The notes under the pieces: model-generated
What the model was told of the DNA's origin: nothing
The model's input: only the letters and a program-made list of their open reading frames with translations
Database searches by the model: none
DNA from: Acidiphilium rubrum
Lineage (GTDB): Bacteria > Pseudomonadota > Alphaproteobacteria > Acetobacterales > Acetobacteraceae
Direction: 5' to 3'
Assembly: GCF_900156265.1 (NCBI RefSeq)
Contig: NZ_FTNE01000002.1
Coordinates: forward strand, 1-64,000
Length of the DNA: 64,000 bases
Part shown: positions 9,422 through 21,581 of the stretch, in pieces
Position numbering within the stretch: the first letter of the stretch is position 1
Layout: every line of letters begins with the position of its first letter
Position numbers and translations under genes: made by a program

Positions 9422-10053
9422 GCCGCACGGCACATCGGCTGATCGGGCCTGAGGAACCGCTCTGGGCGCCGCATCACCCCGAAGCGGACCCGGTTTCGCT
9501 GCACACGCTGGGGTTCTGGCTGTATATGATGAGCGATGCGCTGATTTTCGCGGCATTGTTCGCGGCCTACGCGGTGCTCGATCATCCCTATAACGCGGCG
9601 GGCGGACCGCAGATCAGCGATGTGGTGCATCCGGTTGCCGCTTTCATCCAGACCGTCATCATATTCACCAGCGTGTTTGCCTACAGCCTTGCGATGGTCG
9701 GGCTGAAGGCGGGCAACCGGGCCTTTGTGATCGGCGGGCTGGTCGCCGCGGTGCTGCTGGGCGCTGCCTTTCTGGGGCTCGAATTACGGGACTTTGCCGT
9801 GCTCATCGCAGAGGGTGCCACACCGGATCGGAGCGGCCTGCTGTCGGTGTTTTTCGTGCTGGTCGCTACCCATGGCATCCATATGGTGTTCGGCATTTTA
9901 TGGATGCTGGTGATGATCGTTCAGGTGGCCATGAAGGGCTTTACCACCGCGGTGGTGACCCGGCTGCTCAACCTGCGGATTTTCTGGATGTTCCAGGCCT
10001 CGATCTGGGTGTGTGTGTTCGTGTTCGTCTATCTCAACGGAGCCTATCGATGA
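9418..10053 (+). CDS. cyoC: Cytochrome bo3 ubiquinol oxidase subunit III
   Basis: A 211-residue membrane subunit of the cytochrome c oxidase subunit III family, with five hydrophobic helices. LGFWLYMMSDALIFAALFAAY near residues 30-50 and HGIHMVFGILWML near 150 are typical of CyoC. It overlaps cyoB (ATGA) and cyoD (ATGA), showing translational coupling. Confidence 0.92.
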   Translation: MSRTAHRLIGPEEPLWAPHHPEADPVSLHTLGFWLYMMSDALIFAALFAAYAVLDHPYNAAGGPQISDVVHPVAAFIQTVIIFTSVFAYSLAMVGLKAGNRAFVIGGLVAAVLLGAAFLGLELRDFAVLIAEGATPDRSGLLSVFFVLVATHGIHMVFGILWMLVMIVQVAMKGFTTAVVTRLLNLRIFWMFQASIWVCVFVFVYLNGAYR

Positions 10054-10418
10054 GCCTGCATCGCGCCGATCCGCTCGATCATCCGGATGTTCGCAACGCC
10101 AGCGGAATCGCGTTTGTCGCTGGATATGCGGCATCGGTCGGGTTGATGGCCATCGCGCTGATGGTCACGCTGCGGCATGAGATGTCGTATGTGCGGTTTG
10201 TCATCGCTGTCGCCATCCTTGGGGGGTTGGCGTTGCTGGCGCAGGCGGTGCTGATGTTCCGGCTGGATTTGTCGGGCGGACAGCGATGGAAGACCATTTC
10301 GCTGTTGCTGGTCGTGCCGCTGTTCGTGCTGTCGATCGGGTTGACCGGCTGGATGTTTCACACGCTGTACCCGCGCACCATGCTTGATTTCATGCAGGTG
10401 CAGGGCAGCGGGATGTAG
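10050..10418 (+). CDS. cyoD: Cytochrome bo3 ubiquinol oxidase subunit IV
   Basis: A 122-residue protein with three membrane helices, the small subunit IV of the bo3 oxidase. ATG 10050 overlaps the cyoC stop; the frame opens upstream to 9900 inside cyoC, which is not used. RLDLSGGQRWKTISLL after the second helix resembles the CyoD loop before the last helix. No cyoE (heme O synthase) follows, so it must lie elsewhere. Confidence 0.88.
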   Translation: MSLHRADPLDHPDVRNASGIAFVAGYAASVGLMAIALMVTLRHEMSYVRFVIAVAILGGLALLAQAVLMFRLDLSGGQRWKTISLLLVVPLFVLSIGLTGWMFHTLYPRTMLDFMQVQGSGM

Positions 10419-10421
10419 TTG

Positions 10422-10448
10422 ACCCGGGCAGGCTAGCGCCGCCCGGGT
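10422..10448. terminator. Bidirectional hairpin between cyoD and the convergent small gene
   Basis: ACCCGGGC (10422-10429) and GCCCGGGT (10441-10448) form an 8-bp GC stem with an 11-base loop, just after the cyoD stop and just after the stop of the convergent small membrane-protein gene. No clear T-run. Confidence 0.45.
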
Positions 10449-10465
10449 TGAAGCCTTGCGATCGA

Positions 10466-10645
10466 TCAGTGCATGCCGACACCGTTTGCGCCCATGCCGC
10501 CGACCAGCCAGACGACGATCAGCACGATCAGCACGATGCCGAGGACGCCGCCGAGTCCGCGGCCGCCATAGCGGCTGTAGCCATAATAGCCACCACCGCC
10601 GCCAAAGAGAATGACGATCAGGATAATCAGCAGAATGAGACCCAT
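10466..10645 (-). CDS. Small DUF3309-like membrane protein (59 aa)
   Basis: A 59-residue protein read from the minus strand: an N-terminal helix MGLILLIILIVILF, a Gly/Tyr-rich turn (GGGGGYYGYSRYGG), then a second helix (VLGIVLIVLIVVWLVGG). This two-helix layout resembles the small DUF3309 proteins common in Proteobacteria, whose function is unknown. The start is supported by CTGGAGG five bases upstream of ATG 10645. Convergent with cyoD. Confidence 0.65.
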   Translation of the reverse strand: MGLILLIILIVILFGGGGGYYGYSRYGGRGLGGVLGIVLIVLIVVWLVGGMGANGVGMH

Positions 10646-11178
10646 GAAACCTCCAGGTGATTGGCTCGAAGCGGCGACTGACGAACGCTTGAAACCACGC
10701 GAACCATGATTTCAGCTGCCAAGTCGATCCGCAAGAGAGCTGTTTTCTAACATTCGCGATGTGGTGATTGGGCATTATCAAACCAAGTGCTCGAAGGGCG
10801 ATTGCTGAGATATTACTTTATTGTTCGGTAAAATTATATTTTTGACAGAAAACCGATACTCAGTCTTTGGTCGGTCGCTGTTATACCGCCGAGGCCACGC
10901 CGCTGATCGGTAGGATGACCAATCGATAATATCGGCGACATCGACCGGCAGGATCGGCACCATGACAATACGCCCCTCTGCATGTGACCGATCACAATAC
11001 CGTGATAACTAAATATCAGCGCGCTGAGTATTATGGACCTGGATGTGAGTATTCAATTGACGCCATTACCGGCCGTTGCCGCATCACGCCGGCGGATGGC
11101 TGCGAAAAGAGCGGTTACCACAAGCTTGAATGAGCCCGGTACGCTCGCCATGTCGGCGGCGAAAAACCAGGAACGATC
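10646..11178. other. 533-bp intergenic region, AT-rich, no gene seen
   Basis: The region between the small membrane-protein gene and the KaiC-like gene is markedly AT-richer than its surroundings, especially about 10780-11050. A minus-strand open frame at 10778-10963 has no ribosome site or recognisable features. It probably holds the promoters for the two divergent transcription units. I see no convincing operator or RNA structure. Confidence 0.5.
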
Positions 11179-12768
11179 ATGTCCCCTGGCGATAAGGCGC
11201 TGATTGTGAACGATATCGAACAAACGGGGGTCAAGGTGGTGCCCGCTGCGGCCGGCGCGACACAACCCAGCGAGGCGCAGGGGCCCGCACGCATTTCGAC
11301 CGGCAGCACCGGGCTCGATGATATTCTGGGCGGCGGGTTCGATGCCGATCGGATCTATCTCTACGAGGGCCGTCCCGGCACCGGCAAGACGACGCTGGCC
11401 ATGCAATTCCTGCTCGAGGGTGCGCGGCGGGGTGAGCAGACGCTCTACATCACGCTGTCGGAATCGCGGGTGGAACTCGCGGTTGTCGCACAGCGGCATG
11501 GCTGGTCGATCGAGGGCATCGATGTGTTCGAACTGCTCTCGCCCGAGGCGCTGCTCAATCCCGACCACGAGATGACGGTGCTGCATCCGGCGGAGATGGA
11601 GCTGAACGAGACCACGCGGCTGGTGTTCGACCGGGTGGAGGCGACCAACCCGAGCCGCGTGGTGTTCGACAGCCTGTCCGAGATGCGGTTGCTGGCGCAG
11701 AATCCGCTGCGCTATCGCCGCCAGATCCTGGCCCTGAAGCATTTTTTTGCGGGTCGTCGCTGCACGGTCGTTCTGCTCGATGATCTGTCGTCCGCCCAGA
11801 CCGATTTGCAGGTGCACTCGATCTCGCACGGCGTCGTCCTGCTCGAACAGCTCGCGATCGACTACGGCGCGGAGCGGCGGCGGTTGCGGGTGATCAAGAT
11901 GCGCGGCATTCGCTTTCGCGGCGGGTTTCATGATTTCACGATCGAAACCGGTGGGCTTGCGATCTATCCGCGCCTGGTGGCCGCGGAACACCACGCCGCA
12001 TTCACCACCGAACGGACGCCGAGCGGCAATGCCGCGCTCGATGAATTGCTGGGCGGCGGGCTCGAACGCGGCACCAATGTGCTGCTGATGGGGGCTGCCG
12101 GGGTCGGGAAATCGACGCTCGCGCTGACCTACGCGGTCGCCGCCGCCGCGCGCGGCGAGCGCGCCGTGGTGTTCGCGTTCGATGAGGGGCGGGGCACCAT
12201 CATCGCCCGCGCCCGCGCGCTCGGCATGGCGCTGGACGCGGCGCTGGACTCCGGTTTGATCCGCATTCGCCAGATCGACCCGGCCGAGTTATCGCCGGGC
12301 GAGTTCGCCTATCAGGTGCGTGCCGCGGTTGAAGAGCATCAGGCGCGGGTGGTGATCATCGACAGTCTGAACGGTTATTTGAACGCGATGCCGGATGGCC
12401 GCTTCCTGGTGTTGCAGATGCACGAATTGCTGAGCTACCTGAGCCAGATGGGTGTGCTGAGCATCATGATCCTGGCACAGCACGGCATGATCGGGACGAC
12501 CGAAACACCGCTCGATGTGAGTTACCTGAGCGATGCCGTGGTGATGCTGCGGTATTTCGAAGTTGCCGGCACGATCCGGCGCGCCCTGTCGGTCATGAAA
12601 AAGCGCAGCGGCGCGCATGAACATACCATTCGCGAGTTCCGGCTGACCCATGAGGGAATTGCGATCGGCGATCCGCTCGCCGCATTTACCGGCATCCTGT
12701 CCGGCAACCCGGTTTATACCGGCAGTCCCGAACCGCTGCTGGCGGGGGGCGGCGCGCGCGATGGATGA
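11179..12768 (+). CDS. KaiC-like double-domain ATPase
   Basis: A 529-residue protein of the KaiC/RadA-like ATPase family with two tandem domains. CI has Walker A GRPGTGKTT (about residue 70); CII has GAAGVGKST (about residue 310). ISTGSTGLDDILGGGF and SGNAALDELLGGGLERG are the KaiC domain starts. At the cyanobacterial phosphosites (Ser-Thr before a TD), this protein reads VSYLSD, so the Ser is kept and the Thr is Tyr. No kaiA or kaiB is present; it overlaps a hybrid histidine kinase gene by 4 bp. Probably a KaiC-type signalling ATPase rather than a clock core. Confidence 0.85.
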   Translation: MSPGDKALIVNDIEQTGVKVVPAAAGATQPSEAQGPARISTGSTGLDDILGGGFDADRIYLYEGRPGTGKTTLAMQFLLEGARRGEQTLYITLSESRVELAVVAQRHGWSIEGIDVFELLSPEALLNPDHEMTVLHPAEMELNETTRLVFDRVEATNPSRVVFDSLSEMRLLAQNPLRYRRQILALKHFFAGRRCTVVLLDDLSSAQTDLQVHSISHGVVLLEQLAIDYGAERRRLRVIKMRGIRFRGGFHDFTIETGGLAIYPRLVAAEHHAAFTTERTPSGNAALDELLGGGLERGTNVLLMGAAGVGKSTLALTYAVAAAARGERAVVFAFDEGRGTIIARARALGMALDAALDSGLIRIRQIDPAELSPGEFAYQVRAAVEEHQARVVIIDSLNGYLNAMPDGRFLVLQMHELLSYLSQMGVLSIMILAQHGMIGTTETPLDVSYLSDAVVMLRYFEVAGTIRRALSVMKKRSGAHEHTIREFRLTHEGIAIGDPLAAFTGILSGNPVYTGSPEPLLAGGGARDG

Positions 12769-14498
12769 GCGCGATGGATGAGAGTGGCGCGCCATCGGCC
12801 GTGTTCGAACGCAGGGATGAAGACCGGTTTGCGGTGCTGGCGCCGATCGGGCGGGATGCCGCGGCGATTGCCGGGGTTCTGGACCGCGCGGGCTATGCCA
12901 GCGTGATCTGCGGCGATGCGGCGGCGCTGGTTGCGGCGCTCGATGCCGGCGTGGCGGCGGCGTTCATTGCCGAGGAAGGCTTGTTCGGCGCGGGTGAGGC
13001 GGTTCTGGCGGCATGGGTGGACGCGCAGGCGCCCTGGTCCGACCTGCCGTTCATTGTGCTGACCAGCCGGCAGGTCCGCCCCGAGGTGGAGCGCTGGCGG
13101 TTGCGGATGATCGCGACGCTGCGCAATGCGGCGCTGATCGAACGCCCGCTCGATGGGCTGACACTGTCGAGTGCGGCGGGGTCGGCGCTGCGCGCGCGGC
13201 GCCGGCAGTATGAGGTGCGCCATCATCTGGCGGCGCGGGCGCAGACCGCGATCATGCTGGAGCATCTGGTCGAGGATCGGACCCGCGAACTCGCCCATGC
13301 CAATACGGCGCTGCATCAGCAGATTGCCGAGCGCGAACGCACCGAGGAGGCGTTGCGCCAGGCCCAGAAGATGGAGGCGGTCGGTCAGCTGACCGGCGGG
13401 CTGGCGCATGATTTCAACAATATGCTCGCCGGCATTACCGGCAGCCTGGAAATCATGCGCCGGCGCATCGCTCAGGGCCGTCATGGCGAGCTTGCGCGCT
13501 ATGTCGATATTGCCACGGTTTCGGCTACGCGCGCCGCCGCGCTGACCCATCGGCTGCTGGCGTTTTCGCGCCGCCAGACGCTCAGCCCGAAGCCGACCGA
13601 TGCCACCGCGCTGGTGCGCGGCATGGCCGCGCTGATCGGCGGCACGGTCGGCCCGGCCATCCGCGTCGAGACGACCCATGCGCCGGATGTTTGGCCGATC
13701 CTGTGCGATCCGCATCAGTTGGAAAGTGCGGTGCTCAACCTGGTGATCAATGCGCGCGATGCGATGCCCGAAGGCGGGCGGCTGAGCATCGAACTCGGCA
13801 ATACCGTGCTCGACGACGCGTATGTCGCCGATCATGCCGATCTTGAGGCGGGCGATTATGTGGTGCTGAGCATCAGCGATTCGGGCACCGGCATGTCACC
13901 GGAAGTGGCATCGCGGGCGTTCGATCCGTTTTTCACGACCAAGCCGCTCGGCGCCGGCACCGGGCTTGGGCTGTCGATGGTTTATGGGTTCACCAAACAA
14001 TCGAGCGGGCATCTGCGGATTTACAGTGAACTCGGATCGGGCACCACGATCCGGATGTATCTGCCGCGCCATCATGGTGGGGTCGGCAGCGCCGATGCTG
14101 CCGGGCTGAGTGCTGAGATACCGCGTGCGCAACCCGGGGAGACGGTGCTGATCGTGGATGATGAATCAGCGATCCGGATGCTGGTGCGCGAGGTGCTGGA
14201 TGATCTGGGCTATGCCTCGCTCGAGGCCGAGGACGGCCGTGCGGCGCTGCGCATCCTGCGGTCGGGCAATCCGATCAATCTGCTGATCACCGATGTCGGG
14301 CTGCCGAACGGCATGAACGGCCGCCAGTTGGCGGATGCGGCGCGGCAGAACCAGCATGATCTCAGGGTGTTGTTCATTACCGGCTATGCTGAGAAGGCCG
14401 CGGTGGGCAATGGTCTGCTCGATCACGGCATGGAGGTTATGACCAAACCCTTCGCGCTGCATGCGCTGGCCAGCAAGATCCGCGAAATGATCCACTGA
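12765..14498 (+). CDS. Hybrid histidine kinase with degenerate N-terminal receiver
   Basis: A 577-residue cytoplasmic hybrid kinase. Residues about 20-135 resemble a receiver fold, but the strand that should carry the phospho-Asp reads AAFIAEEGLFG, so it is probably a non-phosphorylatable sensor domain. A coiled segment (about 150-205) leads to HisKA with GGLAHDFNNML (His near 214), an ATPase domain with NLVINARDAM, DSGTGM and GTGLGLSMVYG, and a C-terminal receiver with VLIVDDES, phospho-Asp in LITDVGLP and Lys in MTKPF. No membrane segment. Coupled to the KaiC-like gene (ATGA overlap), which suggests it reads or modifies that ATPase. Confidence 0.85.
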   Translation: MSAMDESGAPSAVFERRDEDRFAVLAPIGRDAAAIAGVLDRAGYASVICGDAAALVAALDAGVAAAFIAEEGLFGAGEAVLAAWVDAQAPWSDLPFIVLTSRQVRPEVERWRLRMIATLRNAALIERPLDGLTLSSAAGSALRARRRQYEVRHHLAARAQTAIMLEHLVEDRTRELAHANTALHQQIAERERTEEALRQAQKMEAVGQLTGGLAHDFNNMLAGITGSLEIMRRRIAQGRHGELARYVDIATVSATRAAALTHRLLAFSRRQTLSPKPTDATALVRGMAALIGGTVGPAIRVETTHAPDVWPILCDPHQLESAVLNLVINARDAMPEGGRLSIELGNTVLDDAYVADHADLEAGDYVVLSISDSGTGMSPEVASRAFDPFFTTKPLGAGTGLGLSMVYGFTKQSSGHLRIYSELGSGTTIRMYLPRHHGGVGSADAAGLSAEIPRAQPGETVLIVDDESAIRMLVREVLDDLGYASLEAEDGRAALRILRSGNPINLLITDVGLPNGMNGRQLADAARQNQHDLRVLFITGYAEKAAVGNGLLDHGMEVMTKPFALHALASKIREMIH

Positions 14499-14519
14499 GG
14501 TGCTGCGTTGGCCGTCTGG

Positions 14520-15089
14520 TCAGTCGTGACCATGCACATGGTGAGCGGCGTTGCGCCTGAGAATATCCAATGCCAGGCGCTCGTGCGCCGCGGACCGCAC
14601 GCGCACCCATAGCAGCAGACCGCCGGCGTCCTCCTGCGATGCGATGCCGCGCGCCCGTTTGCGCGTCAGCGCGTAGGCGAGCGCACCGCCGACCAGGGCG
14701 CCGACGCCGCCGGTGGCGGCGGTAACCGCCGCCGTGGCTGCAATTGCCGCACCGGCGCCGGCGGTTGCGGCGGCGGCTCCCATGGCGGGGATCAGCGCGA
14801 AACCGGCGATCAGGCCGCCCTGGGCATCGCCCACCGATTCCGGCGCGATATAGGGTTTGCGCGGCACGGCAGGATCATCCGCCAAATGATGCGGCGCGGT
14901 ATCGGGTGCGGCGTCGTGATCGAGCAGGCCGAGTTCGAAGCGTTCGAAGCCGGCCAGCATCAACTCGTCGATCGCGGCTTGTAGTGAGGCCTGATCGTCG
15001 AAAATACCGACGGCTTCACGCACGGCGACCGGCGTCGCGCTGTTCTGCGGGTCGGTGTCCTGCGGATCGTCATGGGTCGGATTTGTCAT
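14520..15089 (-). CDS. Hypothetical membrane-associated protein with a general-stress-protein-like N-terminus
   Basis: A 189-residue protein. ATG 15089 is favoured because CGGAG lies just upstream; the frame stays open to 15146. The N-terminal AVGIFDDQASLQAAIDELMLAGF resembles the YflT/17M general stress domain (recognised by eye). The middle (about residues 95-150) is a long Ala/Gly-rich hydrophobic stretch, a probable membrane hairpin or glycine zipper. The C-terminal segment LLLWVRVRSAAHERLALDIL may be a small globular domain. It points away from, and sits between, the two kinase genes. No function assigned. Confidence 0.6.
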   Translation of the reverse strand: MTNPTHDDPQDTDPQNSATPVAVREAVGIFDDQASLQAAIDELMLAGFERFELGLLDHDAAPDTAPHHLADDPAVPRKPYIAPESVGDAQGGLIAGFALIPAMGAAAATAGAGAAIAATAAVTAATGGVGALVGGALAYALTRKRARGIASQEDAGGLLLWVRVRSAAHERLALDILRRNAAHHVHGHD

Positions 15090-15142
15090 GATCGGAGGCT
15101 TCCGTTCTGATGGTGGGGCGTTCTGATGGTGGGGGTTCGTGA

Positions 15143-15364
15143 TCAAGATCGCTTCGGGCGGCCCTTTTTTTCCTCATCGAGCGCCCAGTTCATGATGTGG
15201 GGCTGGTCTTCCGGGCGCTCGGCCAGCCAATGCCCGTCGTCCACACGGTCGCGCTCGTTGCACATGCGCTGGATCGCGGCCTGGGCATCCGGGGCGTCCC
15301 ACAAGCCGTCGACGCGCTCGATGACGCCTTCGGAATCGCGGCGGAAGACGATCCATGGCGGCAT
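15143..15364 (-). CDS. Small hypothetical protein (73 aa)
   Basis: A 73-residue soluble protein beginning MPPWIVFRRDSEGV from ATG 15364, although the frame opens to 15409. It is charged and ends in a basic tail (EEKKGRPKRS). DGLWDAPDAQAAIQRMCNERD suggests a short helical region. It is transcribed ahead of the stress-like gene with a 53-bp gap, so the two may be co-transcribed. I recognise no family. Confidence 0.5.
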   Translation of the reverse strand: MPPWIVFRRDSEGVIERVDGLWDAPDAQAAIQRMCNERDRVDDGHWLAERPEDQPHIMNWALDEEKKGRPKRS

Positions 15365-15608
15365 AGGCGGCAGTCTCCAACAGGGTTTCGTTGAGACGAA
15401 ACGTGGCAAGCCGGCGCGCGATCACAAGCGTTTGCGCGCGCGCCACCATGAAACCTTGGTCATCTGCCCCACAGACGATCACAAACCGTGCCGATCGGCG
15501 GCGGTTCAAGCGAGTTTACGTTTACGCAAACCGACCGGTGGTTTATAGGGAACCGCATCGAGACGCTGTTGGTCACGGATCGGGCGTAGCGCAACCCAGG
15601 GAGACAGC

Positions 15609-18600
15609 GTGACAGGACGGCAAGCCGACGAAAACTCTTTTGGTGCAGCCGGCGCGATCGCTGTCGGTCAGATGACGGCGGATCGGTTCTACCGTGCGAT
15701 TTTCCATAGTGCGGTCGATTTTGCGATCGTGGCGCTCGATCGGGACGGCACGATTGTCGATTGGAACAGCGGCGCCGTCCAGATTTTCGGATGGACGGAC
15801 GGGGACGCCGTCGGGCGCGATGTCGCGCTGATCTTTGTGCCGGAGGACCGCGAGCAGGGGCGGCCGGGCCTCGAAATGCGCCGGGCGCTGGCCGATGGGC
15901 GGGCCAATGACGAGCGGTGGCATCTGCGCAAGGACGGCACCAGGTTCTGGGCCAGCGGCGAGATGATGCCGTTGCGCGATGAGGCGGGCGTGCATGTCGG
16001 TTATCTGAAGATCCTGCGCGACCGGACCGATCAGCGCGCCGCCGATGCGACGCTGCGCGAGGCGCGCGGGCTGAATACGCTGATTCTGCGTTCGGCGCGC
16101 GATTGTATTGTTGTGCTCGACCTCGATGGTCACACGCTGTTCGTCAGCCCCGGCGGCATCGAGAGCATGGAAATCACCAATCTCGCCGGCGTGCTGGGGT
16201 CGTCATGGCTGCGGGTCTGGAAGGGCGAGGATCTGATCGCCGCGCGCGCGGCGGTGGCCGAAGCCCGTGCCGGCGGGATCGGCCGGTTTCAGGGGTATTG
16301 TCCGACCCACAAGGGCACGCCGAAATGGTGGGACGTGGTGATTTCGCCGCTGCCCGGCATCGATGGCAGCCCGGAACGGCTGGTTTCGGTCGGGCGCGAC
16401 ATCACGCAGATTCGCGACGCCCAGCAACGTCAGGCGGCGCTGCTGGCGCTCGGCGATCGGATGCGGGACATGGTATCGATCGATGAGATCGCGCTCTGTG
16501 CGGCGGAGACTTTGACGCTGACGCTCGGGGTGAGCCGGGCCGGTTATGGGGTGGTCGATCCGGTCACCGAGACGATCGATGTGCTGCACGATTATCACGG
16601 CGATGCGATCCCCGACGTGATCGGGCTGCACCGGTTGCGGGATTTCGGCCGCTATGTCGAGGATCTGAAGCGCGGCGAAGTCGTTGCGGTGAGCGATGTG
16701 CGGCTGGACGGCCGGACCCGCGGCCGCGCGCGCAACCTGGCTGAACTCCATGTCCGATCCCTGGTCAATCTGCCGATCTTCGAGCAGGGCATGTTTGTCG
16801 CACTCTACTTTGTCGCCTGTGTCGAGCCGCGTGAGTGGTCCAGCGAGGATATCGGCTTCATCCGGGCGGTCGGCGATCGGACCCGCATCGTCACGGAACG
16901 GTTGCGGGCACAGCAGGCGCTCGAGGCGCTGAATGCCACGCTCGAACAGGAGGTTGAACAGCGGACGCGCGAGCGCGATCGCGCGTGGAAAAACTCGCAG
17001 GATCTGCAACTGGTGCTGGACGAGGCGGGCAGCATCCGGGCGGTCAACGATGTCTGGACCGATCTGCTCGGCTGGACCCGCGATGACCTGATCGGCCATA
17101 GTTTTCTCGAATTCGTCCACCCCGAGGACCGGCCGGCGAGCGAGGCGCGGCTGGCCTCGGTTGGGTCACGCCATCTGCCGTTTCATGAGAACCGCTATCG
17201 GCACAAGGATGGCTCGTGGCGCTGGCTCGCCTGGGTTACCGCCGTCGAGGATGGGGTGATCTATGCCAGTGGCCGGCACACCACGATCGAACGCCAGCAG
17301 GCCGAGGCGCTGGAACATTCCGAGGCGCGGTTGCGAACGATTTTCAGCGCGAGTTCGCAGGCGCAGGGTCTGCTGACCCCGGATGGCATTCTGCTCGAAG
17401 CCAATGCGGCATCGCTCAGCCTGGCGGCCACGACGTTGGATCAGATTGCCGGGTTGCGGTTCTGGGAGACGCCGTGGTTTGCCGGCACGCCGGGCATGCC
17501 TGAATTGATGCAAGCCGCGGTGGCGGCCGCGGCGAGCGGCGAGACTTTTGTCCAGGAAATCAGTCTGGCCTTGCCGACGGGCCGGCGGGTGTTCGAACTA
17601 TCGATCCGCCCGGTGCTGAACGTGGCCGGCGAGGTGATCGCGCTGGTGCCTGAGGCGACCGATCTGACCGATCGCCGGCAGGTGGAGGAGCAGTTGCGTC
17701 AGGCGCAGAAGATGCAGGCGATCGGTCAGCTGACCGGCGGCATCGCGCATGATTTCAACAATCTGCTGACCGGGATTTCGGGCAATCTGGAATTGCTGCG
17801 CCGCCGGCTCGATCAGCAACGCTATGATAGGCTCGAGACCTATGTCACCGGCGCGCAGGGTGCGGCATCGCGCGCGGCGGCGCTGACGCACCGGTTGCTG
17901 GCGTTTTCGCGCCGCCAGACGCTGGCGCCGAAACCGACCGACATCAATCTGCTGGCTTCGAGCATGGCGGACCTGATCGAGCGGACGGTGGGGCCGGGCA
18001 TCGATGTCGAACTCGCGTTGTCGAACGATTTGTGGCCGACGCTGTGCGACCCCAACCAGTTGGAAAACGCCCTGCTCAACCTGTGCATCAACGCCCGCGA
18101 CGCGATGCCGGACGGCGGGCGCCTGACCGTGGAGACGCGCAATCGGCGGCTCGATGAACACGCGGCGCGCGCCTGCGATCTGGCAGCCGGTCATTACGTG
18201 TCGCTCTGCGTCAGTGACAACGGCACCGGCATGACGCCGGAGGTGATTGCGCGCGCGTTCGATCCGTTTTTCACCACCAAGCCGATCGGGTTGGGCACCG
18301 GGCTTGGCCTGTCGATGATCTATGGGTTCGCCCGCCAATCAGGCGGGCAGGTCAGGATCTATTCAGAGCCGGGTGAGGGTTCGATGGTGTGTTTGTATCT
18401 GCCGCGGCATCGTGGTGCTGCCGCCGGGCCGGATGCCGCGGTGGCGCCCAGCGATGCGGTGCAGGCCGGTGCGGGTGAAACGGTGCTGATCGTCGATGAT
18501 GAACCCGCGGTGCGTAGTTTGGTGACGGAGGCTCTGAGCGATCTGGGGTATCGCGCGATCGAGGCGGAGGATGGTGCGGGCGGGCTCGCGATCCTGCAAT

Positions 18601-18842
18601 CGCCGGTGCGGGTCGATCTGCTGATCACCGATGTCGGTCTGCCGGGCGGCATGAACGGGCGGCAGATGGCCGATGCCGCGCGGGCGCAACGGCCGGCGCT
18701 GAAAGTGCTGTTCATTACAGGATATGCGGAGACCGCGGTGATCAGCCACGGTCATCTGGATGCCGGGATGCATGTGCTGACCAAGCCGTTTTCGATCGAT
18801 GCGCTCGCCGGGCAGATCAGCCGGTTGATCGCCGGCCACTGA
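15609..18842 (+). CDS. Large PAS/GAF hybrid histidine kinase with C-terminal receiver
   Basis: A 1077-residue multi-sensor kinase starting at GTG 15609 (AGGGAGAC upstream). Order by eye: PAS (about 25-145), PAS (150-270), GAF (275-430), coiled linker, PAS (470-590), PAS (605-710), HisKA with GGIAHDFNNLL (His about 713), ATPase domain with NLCINARDAM and GTGLGLSMIYG, and a receiver with VLIVDDEP, LITDVGLP and LTKPF. No membrane helices, so it senses cytoplasmic signals. From QAQKM onward it is highly similar to the kinase coupled to the KaiC-like protein, pointing to a shared ancestor or domain swap. No separate output regulator is adjacent. Confidence 0.85.
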   Translation: MTGRQADENSFGAAGAIAVGQMTADRFYRAIFHSAVDFAIVALDRDGTIVDWNSGAVQIFGWTDGDAVGRDVALIFVPEDREQGRPGLEMRRALADGRANDERWHLRKDGTRFWASGEMMPLRDEAGVHVGYLKILRDRTDQRAADATLREARGLNTLILRSARDCIVVLDLDGHTLFVSPGGIESMEITNLAGVLGSSWLRVWKGEDLIAARAAVAEARAGGIGRFQGYCPTHKGTPKWWDVVISPLPGIDGSPERLVSVGRDITQIRDAQQRQAALLALGDRMRDMVSIDEIALCAAETLTLTLGVSRAGYGVVDPVTETIDVLHDYHGDAIPDVIGLHRLRDFGRYVEDLKRGEVVAVSDVRLDGRTRGRARNLAELHVRSLVNLPIFEQGMFVALYFVACVEPREWSSEDIGFIRAVGDRTRIVTERLRAQQALEALNATLEQEVEQRTRERDRAWKNSQDLQLVLDEAGSIRAVNDVWTDLLGWTRDDLIGHSFLEFVHPEDRPASEARLASVGSRHLPFHENRYRHKDGSWRWLAWVTAVEDGVIYASGRHTTIERQQAEALEHSEARLRTIFSASSQAQGLLTPDGILLEANAASLSLAATTLDQIAGLRFWETPWFAGTPGMPELMQAAVAAAASGETFVQEISLALPTGRRVFELSIRPVLNVAGEVIALVPEATDLTDRRQVEEQLRQAQKMQAIGQLTGGIAHDFNNLLTGISGNLELLRRRLDQQRYDRLETYVTGAQGAASRAAALTHRLLAFSRRQTLAPKPTDINLLASSMADLIERTVGPGIDVELALSNDLWPTLCDPNQLENALLNLCINARDAMPDGGRLTVETRNRRLDEHAARACDLAAGHYVSLCVSDNGTGMTPEVIARAFDPFFTTKPIGLGTGLGLSMIYGFARQSGGQVRIYSEPGEGSMVCLYLPRHRGAAAGPDAAVAPSDAVQAGAGETVLIVDDEPAVRSLVTEALSDLGYRAIEAEDGAGGLAILQSPVRVDLLITDVGLPGGMNGRQMADAARAQRPALKVLFITGYAETAVISHGHLDAGMHVLTKPFSIDALAGQISRLIAGH

Positions 18843-18878
18843 AAGCGATCAACCCTGGGCAGGGTTGATCGCTTTCAG
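18839..18878. terminator. Perfect 18-bp bidirectional terminator hairpin
   Basis: Bases 18839-18856 and 18861-18878 are perfectly complementary over 18 bp around a GGGC loop. The stem starts inside the kinase stop codon and ends 15 bases before the convergent acnA stop. The stem carries GAAAGCGATC on one side and GATCGCTTTC on the other, giving a short T-run in both directions. Confidence 0.75.
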
Positions 18879-18893
18879 GGTCGGCGTGGTGGG

Positions 18894-21581
<2,688 letters not shown>

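Noticed and set aside
10448-10660. Plus-strand 70-residue open frame overlapping the small minus-strand gene
   Set aside because: Its Asp/Ala/His-rich composition is the antisense of the Gly/Ile-rich membrane protein, which has the better ribosome site.
11179-12768. Full circadian clock locus
   Set aside because: Only the KaiC-like protein is present, kaiA and kaiB are absent, and one phosphosite residue differs.
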